DNA of 60,000 nt from Owenia fusiformis. Lineage: Eukaryota; Annelida; Polychaeta; Sabellida; Oweniidae. A program made the position numbers and the translations under genes. Positions 33,366 to 45,900 of the stretch are shown piece after piece (position 1 is the stretch's first letter; each line of letters begins with the position of its first letter). Below the pieces are notes generated by a model. That model was not told where the DNA came from and searched no databases. It saw only the letters and a list, made by a program, of their open reading frames with translations. The stretch spans positions 22,695,985 through 22,755,984 of the forward strand of contig CAIIXF020000004.1 of assembly GCA_903813345.2 (NCBI GenBank), in the 5' to 3' direction.

Positions 33366-35232
33366 TTTATCAATTTTTTCGTGCTGCTATTAATCAATGG
33401 TATGATTATTTTTGAGTTATTACGATTCAGATGTCAGCTACATAATGTGAAGTATTCCAATGGCGGCTGTATGTTGAAGCGTATTCAATAAGTTTTTTCA
33501 TGTTTTTCAGTCCTAGGCCTTTACTTAATATTACTTTTATCTACAGGTATTCATCAATCATAGAAATACTTAATAAAACACCTATATAAACATTTCTAGT
33601 GCACTATATGCGTGTACCTGACATATTCTGGCGGCTTTGTGTTATTGACTGATCTAAAGAATAGGCGTTGGTTGTATATATTGGAGAGGTTAAAGTCCCC
33701 GATAAAACGGGCTACGTATACCGCCGTGTTTACATTAGGGGATTAGAAGAGTTTATTTTTTATTTAGGTATGCAACCTACGTATATCAATATTAGGCCTT
33801 CATTCATGTACTCGTGTGCATGTAATCAGCATGCCCTTCAATATTATGTAAACCAGGCTATTCAAGTACTGTATAATGTACACTATTTATGTGTGTACTA
33901 CATGGGAATACGATTCCCTGGGGAAACAAAACACAAATACTTTTTATATGTTCAAAATGAGCCATTTGATTGATGCAAACACTAAATAGCTTCATAAATA
34001 ACATCTACAAAGTATATCTTATAGTAATTTTCAATTTCAATGGTGAAACTTCCCTGGTTACGATTATATGGGAAATCATCACGGGACGAAGATCGTTCGC
34101 CTTCCTGGCTTACCTCTGAATCGTGTACTCGGTAATCTCTTTATATAGTTTAGCGAGAGCGGTGCGCCTGCGCAGTTTTAAACTTTGGCGCACACTTTTA
34201 AGCAAATACGGTTTTTCAAAACGTATACGTAAACGCAAAGTACATTGAATCAACATAGGATTGTATCGCTTTAGTCTACTTCAGATACCCGTTCAACTTC
34301 AAAGTTGCGTGTTTAGAACGGGAGATTTTAAATTTTCACGTTGCTATCAACGGGAATCATTATACTCATGTCTGTTGAATACTATCCTTGCAATTTTGAT
34401 TTCGATGCAGAGTATAATTCTTTCTAAAGAAGATGATGTATGTTACGCATGATTTAACTCCAATAATCTTACGAAACGAGCTCGTTTAAAATATGTATTA
34501 GAAAACCAGCTATTGAACTTCATCAATGGCATACTATGTAATCATTACAAGCTATGGTGTAGTCTAAACAAACACTAGAGCTGAACGGCTATTTATTTGT
34601 GAACTCTACATATATTTGTATAGGGACGATTGATACGTTTAAGTTGCGTTTTGGATTTTATACGGTAGCTTAACCTCTCCATTGACGATATTTGTTTGAG
34701 AGCTACGGATCAATACTGTGTCTCACTTCGGAGAAGTCATTGATTATATCATCGAGATATATCTGCATTTCCTCCATGTTAGAAGCGTAAAGGTGAGTTG
34801 AATTAACTGGTTGGAGCGTAAAGGAATCAGGTGAGTCAAATTAATTGGTAGAAGCGTAAAGGAATCAGGTGATTTGAATTAGTTCTTACCCCGCCTATAT
34901 TGTCTTTCACACTTTTTGACCAATTGGCTGTGCCCCCGAGGAGAAACACTAACCTCAGCGTTAAACATTATTACTGTTAGTATATGTACGTTGTTTGCCC
35001 CGCAGTTTTGACCCATGGTCTTGTAGCTTTAGAATAATGTGATAAAGGAATTTGAGCATAAATCTTACTTGTGAATTGATTTAAAACACTCGTTTTTATA
35101 TGCTGGATTCATACAAGATCCTTATGCATCCACAATCAATCCATCAAGTGATATATTTTAAATCTTGACTGTTTAAATGAGGTTATGCAATCAAATCACC
35201 ATTGTACGATTATACTTCTCTTTCTGTTTTAG
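33366..35232. promoter_or_regulatory. Divergent promoter region between the STAND gene and the Sel1/TPR/MYND gene
   Basis: The two MYND genes read away from each other across this 1.9 kb. It contains an NRF-1-like site TGCGCCTGCGCA (34163-34174) with a TTATATAG nearby, and a probable non-coding first exon of the plus-strand gene ending near 34791. An acceptor for the coding exon lies at 35231-35232 (TTTTAG). No convincing coding exon is seen; the 101- and 63-codon ORFs lack any family resemblance. Confidence 0.5.
34784..34880 (+). repeat. Three tandem copies of a putative 5' UTR donor junction
   Basis: About 35-38 bp units sharing GAAGCGTAAAG (or GGAGCGTAAAG), then GTGAGT (GTGATT in the last copy) and a TTAATTGGT-like tail. 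The first two units keep a canonical donor, so alternative ends for the non-coding exon are possible. Confidence 0.65.
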
Positions 35233-35269
35233 TTGCAACAGCTAAACACGAGAGCTAAACACAGCAACA

Positions 35270-36865
35270 ATGGCACTGTCTTTTGCGAATTTTGGAATAC
35301 AAACTGACCCAAATTATGTAAAGCTGTATGCTAGAGCAAGGACTGGCCACGTGCCGTCATGTCTTGAGTTGGGGAAGCTTTACATATTCACACCTTCTGG
35401 ATACTGTAATGACATTCTTCTCGGAGAGTTTTACATTAGTCTAGCAGCTAGACAGGGGAATAGAGAAGCAATTGAAATACTTAAGAAGATTCCAACACTT
35501 GGGACATCGAATAATGACGTAATTGGGACCATGTTAATGGGAAGTCTGGGACATGTATCGAGTGATTTATTCCAAATCCAGGAAAACAGACTTGTAAGAC
35601 AAGCAAATAGTCATCCAATGAACATCCTTAGTAGTACACCGAGGAATGTGTTGATAAGGGAAATGTCTAGCTATTATACGCCCACTGCTGAAAACTACAA
35701 AAAGGCTGTCGCACTAATGCATGCTGGGAGAAACATGCTAGTAAATCAACCGATAAGCAAACGATTCAAACGTGTCGAAGGGGTTCATTTGTATGTCGAT
35801 GGTTGCTTTTATGAGAGTAAAGCAAAAGAAGATGTACCTCTCCTTAGTTTACACGGGAGTGAGATAGATGCGTTTCTAGGGAAGGTCTTGGCACATGACC
35901 CCGACGATTTCGCATGTAGATACTTCAAATGTGAATTAAACAGTTTACCACCAAGGACTAACCCAGAGAGATTGATGCTATCATTAGACCAACTAATTCG
36001 TGATATGGAAGTTTGGATGAAGGACAATAATAAACATTCAACAAGATTTCCAAATAACTCAGAAGTCGAGGAAGAAGTGGTAAAAAGAGGCGATGAATCT
36101 GCAGCGGTCCAGGTTTTTGAGACCCACGATATTGAAAAACTTGACTCTGCTAATCTGGGTGGTGATTCGATTCTTCTTCTGAACACAAAGATACTTTTCT
36201 TGGTATATTACACAATGGGGTCATACTGTGTAGTGACGCATCAGTACATCCGCGCAATAGACAGTTTTAGCAAAGCACTGAGTGTATACCCTACATCCCC
36301 GATTGCACTGTATGGCGTGGCATTTGCCACATATAGGCGCGAAGTAGAGATCATGGAGGCAAAATGTGAAGAACGTGGTCTGACAAAAGATGAAGACGCT
36401 AGATGGTTTCGAACTACTGTCACTGATATTCTTAAAGATGGCGCAATTCCATCAATGGAGCTTTTCAAACAATACCTTGCAGTCGCTCCACCATGTGACC
36501 AGAAATACCCAAATGTTCTCTTCTTGATGGCTGATGTGTCTCTTAAGATGCAAGATTATCATGGTATGATGAACTACTACGAGAGAGCAGAACGAGCTGA
36601 GAAAGAAAGGCTTCCGATTTATAAAGCGAGTGAAGAAGGCGGACAACCGGATACGGAAATGGTGCGCGCGTATTATCCGTTCATCGCATCAAGGCTTTGT
36701 AAAAATGTAGAGTGCAACTCTCAAAAGGAAAAAATTCTCCAGTCTCCTCCCGGGAAGCGATGCAGTGGTTGCAAACAAGTGAGGTATTGCTCTAGTTATT
36801 GTCAAACAGAGCACTGGCCTTCACATAAGCAGCAGTGCAAAATGTGGAGTAAACTTATGAAGTGA
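35270..36865 (+). CDS. Sel1/TPR-repeat MYND zinc-finger protein (531 aa, single coding exon)
   Basis: One uninterrupted coding exon. The ATG at 35270 is preceded by CAACA in a good context, and 5' splicing is suggested by the acceptor at 35232. Helical Sel1-like repeats open the protein (LELGKLYI, LAARQGNREAIEILKKI, about residues 25-75). TPR-like helices follow around 320-350 (YIRAIDSFSKALSVYPTSPI) and again near 415-450. A C-terminal MYND finger (about 483-526) has paired cysteines in RCSGCKQVRYCSSYCQ and ends HWPSHKQQCK. MYND fingers bind proline-rich peptides and the repeats are scaffolds, so an adaptor role is likely; there is no SET or other catalytic domain. AATAAA lies at 36892, 27 bases after the stop. 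It lies head to head with the MYND-bearing STAND gene. Similar unnamed proteins are common in marine invertebrates. Confidence 0.85.
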   Translation: MALSFANFGIQTDPNYVKLYARARTGHVPSCLELGKLYIFTPSGYCNDILLGEFYISLAARQGNREAIEILKKIPTLGTSNNDVIGTMLMGSLGHVSSDLFQIQENRLVRQANSHPMNILSSTPRNVLIREMSSYYTPTAENYKKAVALMHAGRNMLVNQPISKRFKRVEGVHLYVDGCFYESKAKEDVPLLSLHGSEIDAFLGKVLAHDPDDFACRYFKCELNSLPPRTNPERLMLSLDQLIRDMEVWMKDNNKHSTRFPNNSEVEEEVVKRGDESAAVQVFETHDIEKLDSANLGGDSILLLNTKILFLVYYTMGSYCVVTHQYIRAIDSFSKALSVYPTSPIALYGVAFATYRREVEIMEAKCEERGLTKDEDARWFRTTVTDILKDGAIPSMELFKQYLAVAPPCDQKYPNVLFLMADVSLKMQDYHGMMNYYERAERAEKERLPIYKASEEGGQPDTEMVRAYYPFIASRLCKNVECNSQKEKILQSPPGKRCSGCKQVRYCSSYCQTEHWPSHKQQCKMWSKLMK

Positions 36866-36891
36866 AGGAATCTCATGCAAGCAACAATGTA

Positions 36892-36897
36892 AATAAA
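36892..36897 (+). terminator. Polyadenylation signal of the Sel1/TPR/MYND gene
   Basis: Canonical AATAAA, 27 bases after the TGA stop, with a short AT- and GT-containing stretch downstream. Confidence 0.65.
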
Positions 36898-37156
36898 GGC
36901 TGTAAAAGCACACACCGTACATAATTAATTTATATCCCAATCCCAAAGATTATATATAGTATAACTCCTATAATAAGGTTTTAGGGATATCACAAATATG
37001 AAAATAAATCGTATCTGGAACACGAGATAAGGCAAATCAAATACTGAACTATTCAGGATCTGCAGATAAGTCAAAAATGAAATATATATAATTCCAGAGA
37101 ACTCAGGAGTGTCAGATCTTGAAACAATTATGAAAGTGAGTACGACAATGAATTAT

Positions 37157-38553
37157 AAAGGACCCACGGCCCTGTGCTCACACAGTTTGGAACCTTCAGA
37201 GGAATGTATATCCTGAATTTCAAACAAAAATATTGATTTGGATTTGTAGTCTCGAACTTTGAGAAACTTAGATACCAGAGTTGTGTGAATGCTTATGTAG
37301 GGAATGCTTAAATCTAGTAATGATGTAATTCATTGCAAAAAATGATCAAGTAATAAGGCAAACTTTGAGAAACTTGTCAATCACAAAACCCGCCTAATAT
37401 TTGTCAAATTTTTAGAGTAAACACCAAAAACTGTAATTCGAATTAAAGAACTTTGAAATCTTCAGAGGACATAAGTTGCATATACAGCAACTACTACAAG
37501 TTATTTGAAAGTTCTACTTCAACAAAGTATCTAGTATTTACAGAAAAGGAAGAGGTGCGTTTATTGGCAAATACCCCTATGGTCAAAATGAATAATTCTT
37601 AGGTGTAACATGAAGAATAGAATGTCATATAACTCTTTGGAAAATATAAAAGTGCTCGGGCACACATAGGCTGAGATAGGGGCCATTTAGTTTAGTAAGG
37701 TTGTATTGACTTCCATGGGGCTGTACATCATTGACTTAACATGAGGATATCAGCAGATCCCACTAGGCCATTGGTTTCTATTGATTATCACAAAAATACC
37801 AAAAATACACTATGACATGAATCGATAATTGCAAACTTAATAATTTCACAATATGACACTAATGGTTTATCTCATCAAATGTGCAAATATGAAGTTTGCA
37901 ATCGATTCAGGTCATACTTAAAATTAAAAGATTGTACATTTTTTCATCACCTTTTTCCCCTACAAAATGGCTATAGAAAAATGCTCCAAAGACAACTTTT
38001 ACACTTATCAAAAATCATACAACTTTGTAAAACCAAAGAATAAACTATTTTATTTCATTATATAGTAACATATTTGGATAAGATGTAGGGAGATGCGTAG
38101 GATGCAAATGGATTTTGACAGACACAAAAATACTTCCTGGTTTGGAATCATATGCCTCTACACTTCATGATTGAATAATGACCCTAATAGGTGGCCTATA
38201 CATCAATACAGTGCTGAATATAGGTCAACAAGATACTAGTGTGCATATACATGTAATAATTAAAGCAGAATACTCATTTTGAAAAATCAGATGAATTATT
38301 TTTTTCTCATGGGGAGTTCCCAATGGAGGGTGCCTATGGTCCTTTGACTTTTTGACGTCAAAATCAGCAATTTCTCGGAAACCGGGCGAACTTGGGAAAT
38401 GGCGATGATAGGTCAAATAGGCATTATGGATATGCATAAAATGAATGTGGATATGACTCAATCCGATCGAATAGCAGTTTTAATTTGTGCGGCCAATGTT
38501 GACGGACGGACGCCTGGTCGATCCCATAGGCTCACTGTGTGAGCCAAAAATGA
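37157..38553. repeat. Interspersed repeat copy 2, long form
   Basis: Begins AAAGGACCCACGGCCCTGTG and ends GGCTCACTGTGTGAGCC. Its last 215 bp match the copy at 7585-7860 almost base for base, but about 1.1 kb of extra sequence lies between the shared ends. The 7585 copy may therefore be an internal deletion of this form. No reading frame of note. Confidence 0.65.
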
Positions 38554-38919
38554 AAGTTTATATATATATTTGCACTGTATTGACTTCAGATATCTAGAAG
38601 TTTGACGTGGCTGAAATATCAATGGCGGGTGTCCAGGGCAAAGTGGTTTAATTTGATAAAAACGAAAAATATGGAAATCGACAATTACCATCCGACATTT
38701 TGAAAGAGAATATAACGACCGTTGCCTTCTTCTGTTTAAACCGTATTGATTATGAAGACAACTGAAATGGTAAACTGAGCAAGTTCAATATAAAACTCCA
38801 GGTTGAATTGACCTAGATCTTGACCACGACCTTGGTAGGTTGGATGGTTAGTTGCAATTTGCTGATATCATCCGTTAGCTTCTCTGATATACCAAAATGT
38901 GACAGGGTTTATTGAAAAA

Positions 38920-39102
38920 AGCTAACCTTGTATTTGCGAATTCAACCGTCGGCTGACGGATTCACCTACTATTTTATGACCAACTCATTTGAATATGAAT
39001 AGTACCTGCCACTATTCCATTCATATTTAAATGAGTTTGCAATAAAAAAAAGTAGGTTAATCCGGCGGTAGCCGAAAGTTACATTCGCTAATACAAGCTA
39101 AC
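38920..39102. mobile_element. 183 bp palindromic MITE
   Basis: Inverted arms GCTAACCTTGTATTTGCGAA and an imperfect complement, with matching GTCGGC/GCCGAA and AACTCATTTGAATATGAA/TTCATATTTAAATGAGTT blocks. Non-coding. Confidence 0.75.
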
Positions 39103-39116
39103 TAAAATATGAACTC

Positions 39117-39625
39117 ACAGGCGTAGCCAGGCGCGAGACGGAAGAAAAAGCAGCCTCGCCAAAAACGTTGAAAAGATATCAATGACTTTCTTGATTCAAA
39201 CCGTGAAAATGAAGAGTAAAAAATTCAATTTTGCCTCATATATTTACGTCTGCCTCACTTATTTCAGTTTGCCTCACCTATTTGCGTTTGCCTCACTTAT
39301 TTCAGTTTACCTCACTTATTTACATTTGCCTCACTTATTTCAGTTTGCCTCACCTATTTACGTTTGCCTCACCTATTTAGTTTGCCTCACCTATTTAAGT
39401 TTGCCTCACTTATTTCAGTTTGCCTCATTTATTTACGTTTGCCTCACCTATTTACGTTTGCCTCATCTATTTAAGTTTGCCTCACTTCTTTAGTTTGCCT
39501 CACCTATTTACGTTTGCCTCATTTATTTACGTTTGCCTCACTTTATTTCAGTTTGCCTCACCTATTTACGTTTGCCTCACTTATTTCAGTTTGCCTCACC
39601 TATTTCATATTCTAGCCCCGCCCCT
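39117..39625. mobile_element. Probable non-autonomous element carrying the TTTGCCTCAC minisatellite
   Basis: Begins near CAGGCGTAGCCAGGCGCGAG, a start resembling GGCGTAGCCAGG-type transposon ends, and ends at TAGCCCCGCCCCTCTA. About 20 copies of an 18-19 bp unit TTTGCCTCACCTATTTACG fill 39232-39608. The unit matches the minisatellite at 22490. Termini are not clearly complementary, so the element call is tentative. Confidence 0.55.
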
Positions 39626-39946
39626 CTAAACTATGCGATCGATTTAGTACATCCGAGTAGATGTGGTTTCCTTCAAAACAAAATGAATTAAAAAAACGTT
39701 TTAAGATTTATATTCAAATTCGGTTTTATTGAATTTTGACTTAAATTAGCAAAACGTAGATTATTTTTTATATACAGTTTTTATCATCTTTCAATTCAGA
39801 TTAACAAAACATAGATAAATATTTATGGTTTTCATAGTTATCACAATGGCACAATGTTTTTCATATCCAAATTTAATTTTTTAGATTTAGATTTACAGGT
39901 GTTTCAGGATGTATTGACAAAACTCAGGCCATCACTCTTGGTCCAT

Positions 39947-42900
39947 CTAATTCTCACAGTATGGGTAATCCGCAACCGTTCTCAGAAAGAATGTTCCTCT
40001 ACCAGGCATCGTGTTGGCATAGTAACCCATTCTCTGACAGTCTGTCCCCGCTATGCAGTTCTCACAACCCCCCTTAAGTAAAATGTCCGCTTAATGTATA
40101 ATCATTTTTATTGCACCGAGGAGGATTGGCTCTCGATCTATTCTGAAACTCCTTTTTGACTGGCATGGGCCTGTAACAACATTATTTTTATAACCACCTT
40201 TCCGGGCCAGTTCTAGGGGTTTTAGTGCTAGTTTAGAAGGCATTCATTTTACTAAATCGACATGAGCAATATGTGACGTCATAGTGGCGGTCAATATAGC
40301 CGGTCGAGATCAGGGGGGGAGATTTCCCAAAGATGCCCTTTCATATTAGCACGTTCGAAAACAAATTTTATAAACAGGCCTCAATTTTCCGTTGAAATGG
40401 ATCTCCAAATGTTCACTGTAGTTTTATGAGTATTCTCTACACGTATGGATCGAGTAACTTCAATAGTATTACCGTAGGTTTGAAATGACGATGTTGAACT
40501 GATGTAAACGCCATTCTCACGATTTAAAATTTAACTCTGCGCATGCGCAGCACTGAGAGAGCATGTGCCCATGATTGTTCACGTGATCGAATCCTGCAAT
40601 TTGATTGGAGATAATGCAAGAGATGATGTAATGGGGAATCCCCGAATACGATAGAATATGAAAGAATTATGGGAGCTACTCACTCCTCCTGGGTCGAGAT
40701 TGTATTTCATGACCGGCAATTTTCCCCGGGAAATTAGATATTGTTCAGTGCGTAAGATTTTCTTGCTGTCATCATCAGATACTCAATTCTGTAAGATTTG
40801 ACAATTTTATTGAGGTGGTAATAATCCTAATAACGTCATTTCTGCGGGCAAAATAGTGAAATCAAAGACGTCTATCGGACCTCGGTCCAATATTTCACGA
40901 TATTGCCCTTCGAAATGACGTTATTGTACCAATGTTCATCATCAGTCAAAATATTAAATCGGGAGATGGATGTCGAATTGGTCAAGCCAGTTAGTCTAAG
41001 TATACAGAAGATCGCGAGGAAATGCTGGGATACTTCAACAAAACAAAGGAGGATTAACTTCTGCTCCCGGGTTTCTTTCAATCGGTTAAGAAACCTTTTG
41101 GAGGGCTAATGCTCATAGAGCTGAGTATGAGTGGTTCACTATTCTTGAAAAAAACTTACAAGAATGCAATATGATATACGCACATTAATACAAGCCAATT
41201 TTCTCCCTAGGGAAATCCTAACTTACATTATCAGCATCATCCTCGTCATTACAGGGATAAGCGGAGTATTGACACCGTGAACCTTCCACAATGGACACTC
41301 GCATGTACTCGGTAGCCATACCATGGTCGCAAACTTAAGTTGAGAAGACAATACATGTTTTACACATGGCAAAATACACATTCATCATCATTTTAAAGTT
41401 GTACTCAAACTATTTTACTCGATTTAGATATATTTATGCTATCTTACCGTATGAAGGCCACACTTTACGATGGTGAACCATTAACATTTCCTAAAGTTCA
41501 TTTTATCATTATATCGGGGATATAAAGTCAGCACGTGTTTGTCCTCGCGGCAAAACTGATTTTATTTTCAGAGCAGAAATTTTACGGCTGTCGGCTGACG
41601 GATTATTCACTACATTAATCAAATATTTTTGCCGAAAAAGTTTACTGTGGGAGGTGTTCACTACATAGAGGGTAATTTATACAGAAATTAGTATTAGGCC
41701 ATCAGCCTGGGGGGTTGGTCGGTATCAAATTAGGGGAATCGCCATAGTGATTTTTGGGAACGTTAAGACCTCTAGAGTAAGAAAATATGTGATAGCATTG
41801 TAACAGTTGTAGCTAAATGGGTGTTATCGCCCCTTTTTCAAAATGGCCGCGTATCTAAGCACACTGAGATGCAGAAACTGTGATTTTAGTGCCTATATTA
41901 AGGTTTTAGGGGTCAAGGATTTCATTTATGTCTAAATCTAAGTCATCAAACAATTGTTTCTTGTAGAAATCCAAGATGGCCACCAAAATGGGTGCAAAAA
42001 CGGAAGAATCATGCTCAAGAATCACTTAAGAACAGTGATTTTGGAGCCCATGTCTACGTTTTAGGGGTCAATAATTTGATTTATATCTAGATCTGAGTCA
42101 TCAAATAATTACCTTTTCATAGAAATCCAAGATGGCCACCAAAATGGATGCCAAATCGAATATGTAACTATTGATTTAAGCTCAAAGAACAGTTAAGAAC
42201 AGTGATTTTGGAGCACTTGTCTGCATTTTAGGGATCGAGGATTTCATTTATGTCTAAATTTGAGTCATTAAACAATTACTTTATATAGAAATCCAAGATG
42301 GCCACCAAAATGGGTGATAAAATGAATATTTAACTGATTGATTTAAGCTCAGAGAACAGTTGAGAACAGTGATTTTGGAGACAATGTCTAGGTTTAAGGG
42401 GTCAAGGATTTGACTTATGTCTAAATACAAGTCATCAAACAATTACTTTATATAGAAATCCAAGATGGTCATCAAAATGGGTGCCAAAATGAATATTTAA
42501 CTATTGATTTAAGTTCAAAGAACAATTAAGAACAGTGATTTGGGAGACAATATCTAGGTTTTAGGGATCAAGGGTTTCATTTGATCCATATAACTATCCA
42601 TTTAACCACATAGATCACCAAGAACAATAATTTTGGAAGCTATGTATAAGGAGGTCAGGAATTTCAGTTATCTAGAGCTATGTCATGAAACAACACATCT
42701 GTGATTAATATCAGAATTCAAGATGGATGCCAAAGTGTTATAATATTATAAAAGGTCAAATAAGAACAAACAATCACATGAACATTTGCGAAATTAAATC
42801 TTATGATCATCGCATTAGCAATATTACTGTAATTTGCCTTCCTTTCCCTTAGTTTTGTGTTGGCTCAGTATCATAAACATTGACTATAGAAAGAAGTAGA

Positions 42901-45900
42901 CTGTCCATAGGAAGCAGTAGATTATTGGATGGAGAAGATCAAGCACAAGAAATTGCTCAATGACAAGTGTATAATACACCAGAAAGAGTTTGATGAAGAT
43001 AAACATTTTAGTCAGTCCTCAAAATCGTGACTCTGCAGCCATTTTGGTGGCCATCTTTGATCAAATAAAGGAATTATTTTATGACCTAATTATAGACAAA
43101 ATTTAAATTCTTGGCCGCTTAAACCTGGACATGGTCTCCAAAATCACTGTCCTTAACTGTTCTTTGAGCTTAGATCAATAGTTACATATTCATTTCGGCA
43201 CCAATTTTGGTAGCCATGTTGGATTTCTATAAAAAGTAATTACTTGATGACTTAGATTTAGACATAAATCAAATCCTTGGCCCCTACAAAATAGACAGAG
43301 TCTCCAAAATTACTGTTCTTAACTGTTCTTTTAGCTTAGATCGATAGTTACATATTCATTTCGGCACCCATTTTGGTGGCCATCTTGGATTTCTATAAAA
43401 AGTAATTATTTGATTACTTAGATTTAGACATGCATGAAATCCTTGGCCCCTACAAAATAAACAGAGTCTCCAAAATTACTGTTCTTAACTGTTCTTTTAG
43501 CTTAAATCAATAGTTACATATTCATTTTGGCATCCATTTTGATGGCCATCTTGGATTTCTTTTTTTTTTTTATTAAAATTTTTATTCCCAAAAATATAAC
43601 ATATGAACATATAATACAATAATACATTAAAAATATATATACAATACAAGTACAGAAAAACACTTAACTTCTTATAAAGTATTACAAAACTTACTTCTTA
43701 TAAAATATTACAAATTCTTTTTAACATATCAAAATCTATATTGAATTTATTTAGTAGAAATACACTGTTGTAGGATAAAAGGTCTGATAAAACTTGCTGT
43801 CTAAAATTAATTTGTCTCAAGACATCTGGCTTTTCATTAAGGTTTGTCCATTTTTTATATATTGAATTTGCAATAATACTTAAAATAATATTTCTGTTTC
43901 TAGTTTTTCTGTCTATTATGTTAAAACCAACAACAATGTGTTTCCATTGAACATTAAAATTCAAAATATCTCCAACATCTTCCCAAATATTTCTAACCTT
44001 CTGGCAATCAAAAATAAGATGTTTCGCAGTGTGATTTTCATTACAAAAAATGCAGGTTGAACTTATATTTCTGTTCCATTTACTAATCATGTATCCACAG
44101 TATAAACAATTATGAAGAATTTTAAAATTAAAATCAGAAATTTTTTTACATGGCATTTCTTTTATTTTTTGCCTGTATATGATTTTGAAATAATTATTTG
44201 TATTTTCAAAATTGAACATTGTACTCCAAACATTTTCTAAATTTGATCTCTCGAACTGGTTATTTCTTATTATCCAATGGTTACAAGGATATATATCGAA
44301 TATCAGGTGAAGATATATTTGATATGTGGATCAAGATATCATATTTTAGCAAAAAATCCCCAAACCATCGAATATCACTTCTCAAACCATCGAATATCAC
44401 TTCTCAAAAAGTGATATTCGATGGTTTCAAAAGTGATATTCGATGGTTTCAAAAGTGATATTCGATGGTTTCAAAAGTGATATTCGATGGTTTAGATTTT
44501 TCCAATAATTTTTTGTCAAATTTTTTTCTAAAATTTTTTTCAATATTTTCTTAAATTTTTTTTTAGATTTTTTCCTTCAAATTTTTTTTTCAAAAATTTT
44601 TTCCTTCAAAATATTTTTTCAAAAATGTTTTCCTTCAAATTTTTTTCGCTTGGTTAAGAATTCCCATGGGATAAACGGACAATCCTATGGTTTTTCAAAA
44701 ATATCAATTATATCCACTCATGGATATCAATATCTTCACTCATTCGCTGCGCTCACTCGTAAAGATATCAATATCCACTCATGGATATAAATGATATTTT
44801 TTCAAAACCATAGGATATTCCTATAATATATTGTAGAAAAACCTTGACTTTTTTCCTTCTAATTTTTCATATTTTCCATTTACTATAAAATCACATTTAT
44901 AAAATATATTAGTGAATTGAGCTCTATTTGTCTGTATATTTTTCATTGCCTTTTTGATAGTACTTCTAATTATCATATATTCTTTAATCCAATTTCTTTT
45001 GTCATTCAACTTGTCAAAAACATACTTTTCACTAATAAAAATCCCTTTATCATCAAAAAAATCTTTCAGATATATAAATCCTGACTTAATCCAGTTTTTA
45101 TAGAAAAGGATATGTTTTTTCCATTTAAAATTGTTGTTTAACCAAACAATGTCACCAAATGCCATCTTGGATTTCTAAAAAAAGTAATTGTTTGATGACT
45201 TAGATTTAGACATAAATGAAATCATTGACCCTTAAAACCAAGACATGATCTCCAAAATCACTGTTTTTGAGCTTAAATCAATAGTTACATATTCATTTTG
45301 GCACCCATTTTGGTGACCATCTTGTATTTCCATGAAAAGGTAATTATTTGATGACTCCAATTTAGACATAAATGAAATCCTTGACTCTAGAACTGTGACA
45401 TGATCTCCAAAATCACTGTTCTTAACTCTCCTTCGAGCTTAAATCAATGGTTACATAACGGTTCGTTTTGGCATCCATTTTGGTGGCCATCTTGTATTTC
45501 TATGAAAAGGTAATTATTTGATGACTCCGATTTAGACATAAATGAGATCCTTGACTCGAGAACTGTGACATGATCTCCAAAATCACTGTTCTTAACTGTT
45601 CTTTGAGCTTAAATCAATGGTTACATACCGGTATTCGTTTTGGCACCCATTTTGGTGGCCATCTTGGATTTCTATAAGAAGTAATTGCTTGATGACTTAG
45701 ATTTCAGCATAAATGAAATCCTTGACCCCTAAAACCTTAATATAGGCACTAAAATCACAGTTTCTGCATCTCAGTGTGCTTAGATATACCCACTCTTATA
45801 TTGTAGCACGTGCACCAGCGGCCATTTTGAAAAATGGGTGATAGCACCCATTTAGCTACAACTGTTGCAATGCTATCACATAGTTTCTTACTCTAGAGGT

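Larger units (their letters stand above)
43561..45160 (-). mobile_element. 5'-truncated LINE inserted in the right arm of the foldback element
   Basis: Bounded by a 16 bp target duplication GCCATCTTGGATTTCT (43545-43560 and 45161-45176), with a poly-A tail read on the minus strand (poly-T from 43561). Two minus-strand frames remain. 44821-45165 resembles the region just upstream of a LINE C-terminus. 43698-44219 has a zf-RVT-like zinc motif, C-x2-C then H-x4-H (CIFCNENHTAKHLIFDC), the usual end of non-LTR reverse transcriptases. The two frames are separated by a later insertion at about 44275-44820. Confidence 0.82.

Noticed and set aside
39182-39629. Long plus-strand frames rich in LPHLF / YVCLTY (also 22393-22702)
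   Set aside because: The frames exist only because the 18 bp minisatellite period is a multiple of three. No start context or conservation.
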